A stretch of 33,540 nt of DNA, from contig JAFABC010000202.1 of NCBI GenBank assembly GCA_023426275.1, positions 1-33,540 on the forward strand, read 5' to 3'. The DNA is from Pseudomonadota bacterium. GTDB lineage: Bacteria; Desulfobacterota; Desulfovibrionia; Desulfovibrionales; Desulfovibrionaceae. How positions within the stretch are numbered: position 1 is the first letter of the stretch; every line of letters starts with the position of its first letter. The notes beneath the pieces are model-generated. The model ran no database searches, had not been told where the DNA came from, and saw nothing but the letters and a program-made list of their open reading frames with translations. The position numbers and the translations under genes are program-made. This document shows, one piece after another, positions 1 through 6,821 of this stretch.

Positions 1-59
1 GGCTTTGCCTGGGCAAAAACGCGCCGACAAGGGTGCGCCAGCGTCGCTTCGCGCCGCAT

Positions 60-110
60 CCCCTTCGAGGGGGTCCGGGGGGCATCATGCCCCCCGGCCG
101 CCGGAGGCAT
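60..110. repeat. Palindromic REP-like element
   Basis: Bases 75-85 and 87-97 form a perfect 11-bp inverted repeat around one central base. Just before it, CCCC-TTCGA-GGGG (60-72) makes a second small stem. Bases 93-110 recur in inverted orientation at 33521-33538 with 18 of 18 identical bases, and a shorter related string follows the gene ending at 9139. The element lies between genes and points leftward (its minus-strand reading begins ATGCCTCCGG). This fits a dispersed intergenic palindrome placed just after stop codons; a terminator for a gene left of the window is also possible. Confidence 0.6.
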
Positions 111-221
111 CTTTCTTTTGTAACCAGCCTGTTGGGGAACGCGACCGCATCAAAGCGGCACGTCCGCTCGCGACCCGTCGTGCATCCGTGCGGCGAAACC
201 CTGGCCGAAAAGGCGATCCCC

Positions 222-1706
222 ATGCCCCAAGCCGCGCTCTTTCCGCCCGGCGACGACATCCCGTCCTCCCTGGCCGCCTGGCACACGGCCTTTGCCCGGC
301 TCGCCCCCGACGCGTCCGAGTCTGTGGAACTCTGGTTCGACCGGGGCGCGCATCGCCCGGTGTGCGAACGCCTGCGCCTGCCCCGATACGCCGATGACCG
401 CGACCGCCGTCTGGGCGACCTCTATGTCGCGGCCCTCGTCAACAACGTGCTGTGCACCCGGGGCGCCCGTTCGGTAACCGTACGCGCCGCGAACCGGGAC
501 ACGGTGCGGCAGGTGGAGCAGGCGCTGGAGCGGCTGCTTTTTTTGCAGCCGGACGGCTTTTCCAACATGTCGCTGCATTTTCTGCACGGGCTGGTCCGGC
601 AGGTCTATGGCGCGCCCTTCACCGTGGACGCCGACCCCGACCATGCGGCGGCCCTGCGGCGCAGGGCCGAAACGCCAGCGGATGCGCCGGTCGGGGCCAG
701 CCCTCCGCATCCGGGAATGTGCCTTGCCATCAATATCGGCCAGCACCTGACCAGCTTGGCCCTGGTGCGCCTGTTTGCCGATGGCCGGTTCGAGGTCACG
801 GGCCTGCGACGGCAGGCCACCTGGCCGGAAAAGGCCCGCCAATGCCTGTCCGCCGCCTGGGAGGAGCTGCTAGACGCCGCCGCCCGCCTGTCGGCCACGA
901 CCACGGAGCCGGTGGACGCCCTGGGCATCAGCATCGCGGCGACGGTGACCGGCGGCGCCATCCGGCCCGTGCCCGAGTTCGGCCTGTTCGCCGAATGCGC
1001 GGCGCAGGAACTCGACGCCGTCGCCGTCATGGCGCGCCGGGCGCGCGACCGGCTGGCGCCCGGCCGTCTCTGCGCCGTGGTCAACGACGGCGAGGCGCAG
1101 GCCCTCTTCGCCGCCAGTGCCGGCGCGCGTCCGCTCCAGGGCGACATGCTCTCCGTGCGTCTGGGGGCCTGTCCGGCCGTGCACCGCCTGGACGCGGCGG
1201 GCCGGGCCGCCGCGGGTTTCCACGAATACGGCTGGCTCGTCACCCGCTATGATCCCGGCAAGGCCCAGGGCGGACTTTTCACCACGCCGCGCCTCTACCT
1301 TTCCCACTACGGCGTGGCCATGGCCGCGTATGAATTGGGGCTGCTCCAAAAATACCGCCTCCCCCATCAGGCGGCCATCGCCTTTTTCCACGAGGCCCTG
1401 ACCAGGGGCGAACCGGTCCTCATGCAGGATGCGGCCCATGTCTACGGCGTGCTCGGCGCGCATCTGGCCATGCTGGCCCATGAAACCCACCGTCTGCGAC
1501 CGTTGAAGACGATCCGGCTGCTCGGTTCCCGGGCCAACCGGCTCGACGAGCCCGTTTTTCGGGCCATGACCGCCGGTTTCGACGCCTTTTGCCGCGCCAA
1601 TGGCCTGGAAACCCTCGCCGCCGTGGACTTCGACCTGCTTCAGGAGACCTCGGTCGTGGCCGGACTCGTGGGCGCGGCCCGGGCCGCCCTGGCCGCGCCG
1701 GCCTGA
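222..1706 (+). CDS. ASKHA/ROK-like protein of unknown function
   Basis: The protein has 494 residues from the ATG at 222; the frame stays open further upstream, but that part runs through the palindromic repeat, so it is unlikely to be coding. Residues about 1-150 form an N-terminal region I do not recognise. From about residue 167 the layout resembles an actin-like ATPase/sugar kinase fold: a phosphate-1-like segment (LAINIGQHLTSLALVRL), a central DALGISIAATVTGG segment, and VVNDGEAQALFA, which resembles the ROK NDxNAAAxxE element. A late RLLGSRANR stretch could be the adenosine-binding glycine region. The usual DxGxT is replaced by NIGQH, so catalytic kinase activity is doubtful. No Cys/His zinc cluster of ROK repressors is visible. 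It stands alone before a promoter at about 1775. The family call is tentative. Confidence 0.6.
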   Translation: MPQAALFPPGDDIPSSLAAWHTAFARLAPDASESVELWFDRGAHRPVCERLRLPRYADDRDRRLGDLYVAALVNNVLCTRGARSVTVRAANRDTVRQVEQALERLLFLQPDGFSNMSLHFLHGLVRQVYGAPFTVDADPDHAAALRRRAETPADAPVGASPPHPGMCLAINIGQHLTSLALVRLFADGRFEVTGLRRQATWPEKARQCLSAAWEELLDAAARLSATTTEPVDALGISIAATVTGGAIRPVPEFGLFAECAAQELDAVAVMARRARDRLAPGRLCAVVNDGEAQALFAASAGARPLQGDMLSVRLGACPAVHRLDAAGRAAAGFHEYGWLVTRYDPGKAQGGLFTTPRLYLSHYGVAMAAYELGLLQKYRLPHQAAIAFFHEALTRGEPVLMQDAAHVYGVLGAHLAMLAHETHRLRPLKTIRLLGSRANRLDEPVFRAMTAGFDAFCRANGLETLAAVDFDLLQETSVVAGLVGAARAALAAPA

Positions 1707-1774
1707 ATCCCGGATTTCCGTCCGAAAACCCCGCCATCCCCACCCGGCCGTTTTGTCCGATCGGGCCGTGACTT

Positions 1775-1804
1775 TTGACACACCCCCGCCTTTATGCTTA
1801 TCTC
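1775..1804 (+). promoter_or_regulatory. Sigma-70-like promoter of the TPR gene
   Basis: A perfect -35 TTGACA (1775-1780) is followed after 18 bases by TATCTC (1799-1804), a 3/6 match to the -10 consensus. It sits 48 bases upstream of the ATG at 1852 in a locally AT-richer stretch. The -35 is convincing; the -10 assignment is weak. Confidence 0.45.
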
Positions 1805-1851
1805 AATCGCTCTTTTTCACGTCACCCCCATACGCTTTGGAGGCGTATTAT

Positions 1852-2514
1852 ATGACCGAGTCCTCATCGAAATCCGCAGCCGATTCGCCGAAGGATCTCG
1901 CTACGCTGCTGCAGCTCCCCGTGCGCTACTGGAAGCAGTCCCTGGCCGGAGTATTGGTCGTGGTGGCGGCGGCCGGCGGCTACGCCCTCTATGGCGTTTA
2001 TCAGAAAAGCCAGGTCGAAAAGACGGAAAACGCCCTCGGCGCCATTGTCACCGCCAAGACCGGGGCCGATCGCCTGACCGCCCTGGAGGCCCTGGCCAAG
2101 TCCGCGCCGGCCGCGGCCCGGGACGGCATCTGGCTGGAAATGGCCAAGACCGCTTCGGAGCTCGGCAAGTTCGACAAGGCCGCCGAGGCCTGGCACTCCG
2201 TTTCCACCTCCGCCCCGGCCGCCATGAAGGCCGTGGCCGGACTCGGCTACGCCTCGTCCCTGGCCAAGGCCGGCCAGAACGCCAAGGCCGTCGAAGTGCT
2301 GGAGAATCTGGGCGTGTCCGTGCCCAAGCCGTTTTCCATGACCGTGGACCGGCAGTTGGCCACCACGGCCGAGGCGGCCGGCGAGTGGCAAAAGGCGCTG
2401 AGCGCCTTTGAGCGGATGAAGGCCGACGGCCACGTGCAAAACGCCGCCTATCTCGACGCCCGCATCACGGCGCTCAAGGCCAAGATCGCAGCCGGCGCCA
2501 AGGCCGACGGCTAG
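1852..2514 (+). CDS. Membrane-anchored TPR protein, YfgM-like
   Basis: The protein has 220 residues; the start is set by GGAGG at 1839-1843, nine bases before the ATG. The N-terminus is short, polar and probably cytoplasmic (about 29 residues), followed by one membrane segment at about 30-49. The rest is alanine-rich and helical, with repeat-like pairs (residues about 60-215) that read as degenerate TPRs, including AARDGIWLEMAKTASELGKF and later ATTAEAAGEWQKALSAFERM. This is the layout of YfgM-type proteins, which hold a periplasmic TPR domain next to the Sec translocon and outer-membrane assembly factors. The classical bamB/der partner genes are not adjacent here; iorAB follows instead. The fold and topology are visible; the YfgM role is inferred. 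Confidence 0.75.
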   Translation: MTESSSKSAADSPKDLATLLQLPVRYWKQSLAGVLVVVAAAGGYALYGVYQKSQVEKTENALGAIVTAKTGADRLTALEALAKSAPAAARDGIWLEMAKTASELGKFDKAAEAWHSVSTSAPAAMKAVAGLGYASSLAKAGQNAKAVEVLENLGVSVPKPFSMTVDRQLATTAEAAGEWQKALSAFERMKADGHVQNAAYLDARITALKAKIAAGAKADG

Positions 2515-2643
2515 CCCGCCGCGCCTCCTCGTCGAACCGAACGCGGCGCCTTCCCGGACCACCGTCCCGAAGGCCGCGAAGGGCTTTTCCGCGCGTCGCC
2601 GCACGTTTTTGTCCGGCGGCGCGCGTCACGCAAAACGCGTAGT

Positions 2644-2681
2644 CCCGCCACGGCGGGCCCCCGGACGTCCGCTGGACGTCC
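2644..2681 (+). promoter_or_regulatory. Tandem hairpins in the iorA leader
   Basis: CCCGCC-AC-GGCGGG (2644-2657) is followed by two copies of the palindrome GGACGTCC (2663-2670 and 2674-2681) separated by GCT. The two copies can pair as an 8-bp stem with a 3-base loop. The sequence then reads CTACTTTTG, and the iorA Shine-Dalgarno begins at 2693. The structure could be an attenuator-like leader or a double operator; no leader peptide with aromatic codons is seen. Confidence 0.5.
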
Positions 2682-2704
2682 CTACTTTTGTCGGAGGTTT
2701 TTTC

Positions 2705-4546
2705 GTGGGCAAAGAGCTTTTGACGACAACGGCCGGCGAAACCCTGCTGCTGCTTGGCAACGAGGCCATCGCCAGAGGAGCGCTTGAAGGCGGCGTCCGC
2801 TTCGTGACCTGTTACCCCGGGACGCCCTCGTCCGAAGTACCGGACACCTTTTTCCGCCTGTCCCAGGACGCGCCCTACTATTTCGAGTATTCGGTCAACG
2901 AGAAAGTAGCCCTCGAAGTCGCCGGTGGAGCGACCCTGGCCGGGTTGGCCTCCCTGGTGACCATGAAGCACGTCGGCGTCAACGTCGCCGCCGACCCGCT
3001 CATGACCCTGGCCTATGTCTCGTCCCCTGGCGGGCTGGTCCTGCTGTCCGCCGACGATCCGGGCTGCCATTCCTCGCAAAACGAGCAGGACAACCGCATT
3101 TACGCCCGGTTGGGCGGGCTGCCCTGTTTCGAGCCGGCCACGGCCCAGGAATGCAAGGACATGGCCCGCGACGCCCTGCTCCTTTCCCGAAAGCTGGAAA
3201 CGCCCGTGCTGCTGCGCACCACCACCCGGATCAACCACGTGCGCGGTCCCGTGCACATCGGGGCGTTGCCGACGGACATTCCGGAAAAGCCGTTCGTCAA
3301 AAATCCGGCCAAGTACGTGCCCTTGCCCGCTTCGGCCCGGGGCATGCACACGCGCCTTCTGGCGGTGCTCGAAGACGCCCGCGCCCAGGCCGAGGCCTCG
3401 CCCTACAACACCGAGCGCGGCACCGGCGACGTGGGCTTTATCTGCTCCGGCGTGGCCCGCAACTACCTGCGCGACGTCCTGGCCGAGGACGGCCTGGATG
3501 GCGAGGTGCGCGTGCTCGAACTCGGCATGACCTATCCCCTGGCGGAAAACCGCATCGCCGATTTCCTGGCCAAATGCCGCACCGTGGTCATTGTCGAGGA
3601 ACTCGAACCCGTGCTCGAAACCGACATCCGCGCCCTGGCGCAAAAGCGCGGCGTCGATGTCGTCATCATCGGCAAGGGCGAGCACCTGCCCCGGCGCGGG
3701 GAATATTCCACGGCCAACGTGCGCGCCGCCGTCAATGCCGTGCTCGACCGGGAAGCGCCCGTCGCGGACATCCTGTCCGTCCCGGGCGACCTGCCCAAAC
3801 GGCCGCCCAACCTGTGCGCCGGCTGCCCCCACCGGGCCGCCTACTACGCCGTGCGCGAGGTCTTCGGCGAAACGGCCGTCTATTCCTCGGACATCGGCTG
3901 CTACACCCTGGGCTTTCTGCCGCCGTTTCGGGCCGCCGACTTCCTGCTGTGCATGGGATCGTCGATTTCCACCGGCGCCGGCTTCGCCCGGGCCTCGGGC
4001 AAACCCGTGGTGGCCTTTATCGGCGACTCGACCTTTTTCCATTCCGGCATCACCGGTCTGGTGGACGCCGTGGCCTACAACCACGACATCCTCATCGTCA
4101 TCCTCGACAACCGGACCACGGCCATGACCGGCCACCAGCCCAATCCCGGCGTGGACACCACCATCTTCGGGGCGAATCCCAATCCCGTGGATATGATGGC
4201 GCTCATCCGGGCCTGCGGCATCGAGCCGGTCAAGGTCAATCCCCTCAATCACAAGGCCATGATCGGCGCCCTGCGGACCTTTGCCGACCAGCACGGCCCG
4301 CGCGTGCTCGTAGCCGAATATCCCTGCCCCATCCACGCCCGGCGCGTGGGCCAGGCCAAAAAGACCCCGCCGGCGCGCGTCGTCGGCGATCCCGAGACCT
4401 GTCTGGCCGTGCGCGACAATCTGGCCTGTCCGGCCTTTGCCATGGAGGCAGGCGTGTTCACCATCAACGCCGAACAATGCGACGGCTGCATGTACTGCGT
4501 GCAGCTTTCCGCCGCCATCAAGCCCGGCAAGAAGGAGGCCCGATGA
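2705..4546 (+). CDS. iorA: Indolepyruvate:ferredoxin oxidoreductase, alpha subunit
   Basis: IorA uses thiamine diphosphate to oxidatively decarboxylate aryl pyruvates from aromatic amino acid transamination to aryl-acetyl-CoA, reducing ferredoxin, or runs in reverse; it works with IorB in the cytoplasm. The GTG at 2705 is chosen because GGAGG lies at 2693-2697; the product has 613 residues. The N-terminal pyrimidine-binding region holds GNEAIARGALEGGV and CYPGTPSSEVPD. CAGCPHRAAYYA is at about residue 370, and the diphosphate/Mg motif is GDSTFFHSG at about 440 with DNRTTAMTGHQ at about 470. The C-terminal ferredoxin domain is reduced: Cys575 (followed by Pro), Cys592, Cys595 and Cys598 remain, but the last ligand position is Ser602 and the first CxxCxxC is absent. 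The stop overlaps the iorB ATG by four bases. Confidence 0.93.
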   Translation: MGKELLTTTAGETLLLLGNEAIARGALEGGVRFVTCYPGTPSSEVPDTFFRLSQDAPYYFEYSVNEKVALEVAGGATLAGLASLVTMKHVGVNVAADPLMTLAYVSSPGGLVLLSADDPGCHSSQNEQDNRIYARLGGLPCFEPATAQECKDMARDALLLSRKLETPVLLRTTTRINHVRGPVHIGALPTDIPEKPFVKNPAKYVPLPASARGMHTRLLAVLEDARAQAEASPYNTERGTGDVGFICSGVARNYLRDVLAEDGLDGEVRVLELGMTYPLAENRIADFLAKCRTVVIVEELEPVLETDIRALAQKRGVDVVIIGKGEHLPRRGEYSTANVRAAVNAVLDREAPVADILSVPGDLPKRPPNLCAGCPHRAAYYAVREVFGETAVYSSDIGCYTLGFLPPFRAADFLLCMGSSISTGAGFARASGKPVVAFIGDSTFFHSGITGLVDAVAYNHDILIVILDNRTTAMTGHQPNPGVDTTIFGANPNPVDMMALIRACGIEPVKVNPLNHKAMIGALRTFADQHGPRVLVAEYPCPIHARRVGQAKKTPPARVVGDPETCLAVRDNLACPAFAMEAGVFTINAEQCDGCMYCVQLSAAIKPGKKEAR

Positions 4547-5145
4547 ACCGCGCCCGTATTTTTCTCACCGGCGTCGGCGGCCAGGGAACCTTGACCGCGA
4601 CGACCCTGCTCGCCCGCACCGCTCTTGACGCGGGCCTGGACGTCACTTCCGGGGAAATCCACGGCATGGCCCAGCGTGGCGGCGTGGTCGAATCCACCCT
4701 GCTCATCGGCGGCTACAAAAGCGCCCTGATCTCCCCGGGCGAGGCCGACGTGCTGCTTGGCTTCGAGCTGCTCGAAACCCTGCGCGCCCTGCCCATGCTC
4801 AAACGCGGCGGCCGGATCGTCAGCAACGCCGAGGCCGTCCAGCCGGTCGGCGTCTGCCTGGGCCGGGAATGCTACCCGCCCCTGGAGGCGGTGCTGGAAA
4901 CCGCCCGCGGCTTTGCCGCGCAGGTGGTCATGATTCCGGCCATCAGTCTGGCCGAACAGGCCGGCACGGCCAAGGCCGCCAACATCGTCCTGCTCGGCGC
5001 GGCGGCGGCCTGTGGCGCGCTGCCCTTCGATGTCGCGGCCCTGGTCCGGTCCGTGGAAAAATATCTGAAACCCAAAATCGTGCCGCTCAATCTCAAGGCG
5101 CTCGAACTGGGCGCGGACGCCGCGCAGGCGGGACAGGCGGCGTGA
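4543..5145 (+). CDS. iorB: Indolepyruvate:ferredoxin oxidoreductase, beta subunit
   Basis: The 200-residue protein is of the usual IorB length, with a strong GGAGG at 4534-4538. IorB is the gamma-type domain of the 2-oxoacid:ferredoxin oxidoreductases and completes the CoA- and substrate-binding site with IorA. The glycine loop TGVGGQGTLTATTLLARTA is at residues 9-27, and GEIHGMAQRGGVVESTLLIG follows at about 37-56, both hallmarks of the family. AKAANIVLLGAAAACGALPF lies in the C-terminal half. The start lies in the ATGA overlap with iorA, and the stop overlaps the next gene's GTG, so all three cistrons should be translationally coupled. Confidence 0.94.
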   Translation: MNRARIFLTGVGGQGTLTATTLLARTALDAGLDVTSGEIHGMAQRGGVVESTLLIGGYKSALISPGEADVLLGFELLETLRALPMLKRGGRIVSNAEAVQPVGVCLGRECYPPLEAVLETARGFAAQVVMIPAISLAEQAGTAKAANIVLLGAAAACGALPFDVAALVRSVEKYLKPKIVPLNLKALELGADAAQAGQAA

Positions 5146-6746
5146 TCGATCCGTTGATGACCTTCGACAGCACGGGCCCGGCCTTTTACGGCGCCCTGTC
5201 CCGCATCGCCGCGGCGACAGGGCCCGGCCGGGCCGTGCGGCGCGGCCTGGAAAACGCCCTGGCCATCCTCGTGGACACGCTCCAGTACCACCGCGCCTGT
5301 CTGGAACTCCACGACCTGCCGCAGGACGGGGCCCGTATTCTGCTCTCCCATGGCCGGGAGCAGGGGCTCGACCATCTCTATGCGCAGGCCCCCCTGTCCA
5401 TGGGACAGGTCATCGGGTCCAGACGCTCCCTGATCCTGCAGGACGTCAAGGACCACCCCGATTTCCTCGGTCGTCCCCCGCAGGAGCTTTCGAGCCTGTC
5501 CTACATCTGCGTGCCGGTGACCATCCCGGAACCCGACGGGCAGGTGGAAGGCTTCGAACCCGTGCCCGCCTCCGGCGTGGTCGGCGCGCTGAGCGTGGAC
5601 CTGCCCAAGGCCCCCATGGTGTTTCTGGAAGCCCACCGGGAATTCCTGACCGTGGTCGGCGCGATCATCGGCAACGCCGCCTTGCGTCTGCGCGACGAAC
5701 TGGCGGCCTCCCGGCGGCGCTCGGCGGCGGAGGACGAGGCCTTCCCGCGCCGGGACGACGTTCCGGCCCCGGAAGAGGGATCGGCCGCGCCCCCCGTGGC
5801 CGTGTCCAAGAGCATGCGCCTGCTGTTGCGCCAGATCGCCCAGGCGGCCGACGCCAATGCGCCGGTGTTGCTTCGTGGCGAGGAAGGCACGGGCAAGGAG
5901 GCGCTGGCCCGCTCCCTCCATAGCCTGGGCAACCGGAGCAGCCGCCCGTTTTTGCGTCTGGGGTGCGGCGAAATGCCGGCCGAAGCCGCCGAGGAAGCGC
6001 TTTTCGGCGTGCAAAAAGGCGCGCGGGCCAAGGCGTCCCGGTCGCGGCGCGGCATCTTCGAACTGGCCCAGGGCGGCGTCGTCTTTCTGGACGACATCGA
6101 CGAGCTGTCCACCAGCGCCCAGGAAGGCGTGCTGCGCGTCATCCAGGAAGGCGTGGTGCAACGCATCGGCGGCGACGCGCCGGTGGTCGTGGACACCCGC
6201 GTGGTGGCCGCCAGCCGGGCCTCGTTGGAAGACGCCCTGGCCCGCGCGGATTTCCTCGAAGACCTCTTTTACGCCTTGGGCGTCTTTTCGCTGTTCGTGC
6301 CGCCCCTGCGCGACCGCACGGGCGACATCCTGCCCCTGGCCGAACGCTTTCTCGAGGAGTTCTCCCGGGAGAGCGGCAAAAGCGTGCGCCGCATCTCCAC
6401 GCCGGCCATCGACCTGCTCAACCAGTACCATTGGCCGGGAAACGTCCGGGAACTGCGCAGCTGCATGGAACGGGCCGTGACGGTCTGCGACGAGGCCGTG
6501 GTGCGCACCTACCATCTGCCGCCCACCCTGCAGACGGCCGAATCGTCGGGCACGGAGCCGTCCCGCTCCTTTGGCGAGGCCGTGTCCACCTTTGAGCAGG
6601 AACTGCTCATCGAGGCGCTCAAAAAGGCCCGGGGCAACATGTACCAGGCCGCCCGGAACCTGCGCGAGAGCTATCGGGTGGTCAATTACAAGGTCAAGAA
6701 GTACGGCATCGACCCCAAGCGCTTCACCCACGGCCGTCGCGGCTAG
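5142..6746 (+). CDS. Fis-family AAA+ transcriptional regulator with degenerate GAFTGA loop
   Basis: The 534-residue protein starts at GTG 5142 in a GTGA overlap with iorB; an ATG at 5157 is the alternative start. A GAF-type sensor (about residues 10-185) precedes an AAA+ domain: SKSMRLLLRQIAQ at about 222, Walker A GEEGTGKE at 246-253, Walker B FLDDID at 315-320, and arginine-finger region PPLRDRTGDI. WPGNVRELRSCMERA leads to a C-terminal Fis-type helix-turn-helix (NMYQAARNLRESYRVVNYKVKKYG). Sigma-54 activators need GAFTGA to contact the sigma factor; here the aligned residues 293-298 read GARAKA, and the usual Walker B DE is DD. It is linked to iorAB and likely senses a small ligand through GAF. 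Whether it activates sigma-54 or acts otherwise is open. Confidence 0.88.
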   Translation: MIDPLMTFDSTGPAFYGALSRIAAATGPGRAVRRGLENALAILVDTLQYHRACLELHDLPQDGARILLSHGREQGLDHLYAQAPLSMGQVIGSRRSLILQDVKDHPDFLGRPPQELSSLSYICVPVTIPEPDGQVEGFEPVPASGVVGALSVDLPKAPMVFLEAHREFLTVVGAIIGNAALRLRDELAASRRRSAAEDEAFPRRDDVPAPEEGSAAPPVAVSKSMRLLLRQIAQAADANAPVLLRGEEGTGKEALARSLHSLGNRSSRPFLRLGCGEMPAEAAEEALFGVQKGARAKASRSRRGIFELAQGGVVFLDDIDELSTSAQEGVLRVIQEGVVQRIGGDAPVVVDTRVVAASRASLEDALARADFLEDLFYALGVFSLFVPPLRDRTGDILPLAERFLEEFSRESGKSVRRISTPAIDLLNQYHWPGNVRELRSCMERAVTVCDEAVVRTYHLPPTLQTAESSGTEPSRSFGEAVSTFEQELLIEALKKARGNMYQAARNLRESYRVVNYKVKKYGIDPKRFTHGRRG

Positions 6747-6760
6747 CGGCCAGAAAACGG

Positions 6761-6789
6761 TTTACCCTGCGCTTCCAACCGCGTACGAT
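6761..6789 (+). promoter_or_regulatory. Sigma-70-like promoter of the PEPCK-like gene
   Basis: TTTACC (6761-6766, 4/6 match to -35) and TACGAT (6784-6789, 4/6 match to -10) are separated by exactly 17 bases. Transcription would start near 6796, giving a short leader to the ATG at 6822. Separate transcription from the iorAB-regulator operon is thus plausible. Confidence 0.5.
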
Positions 6790-6794
6790 TCATT

Positions 6795-6812
6795 GGTAAA
6801 TTCTTCCTTACC
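6795..6812 (+). promoter_or_regulatory. Small hairpin abutting the Shine-Dalgarno
   Basis: GGTAA (6795-6799) can pair with TTACC (6808-6812) across an 8-base loop. The stem ends directly next to the ribosome-binding GGAGG (6813-6817) and would lie at the very 5' end of the predicted transcript. A 5-bp stem is weak, so a role in RNA stability or translation is only a possibility. Confidence 0.3.
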
Positions 6813-6821
6813 GGAGGGTTC

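Noticed and set aside
279..295. TGGCAC...TTTGC resembling a sigma-54 -24/-12 promoter.
   Set aside because: The GG and GC elements are 12 bases apart instead of 10, and it lies inside a coding region.
2474..4477. A 667-codon open frame on the minus strand opposite iorA.
   Set aside because: No domain pattern; iorA on the plus strand is complete and conserved. Same GC-skew artefact.
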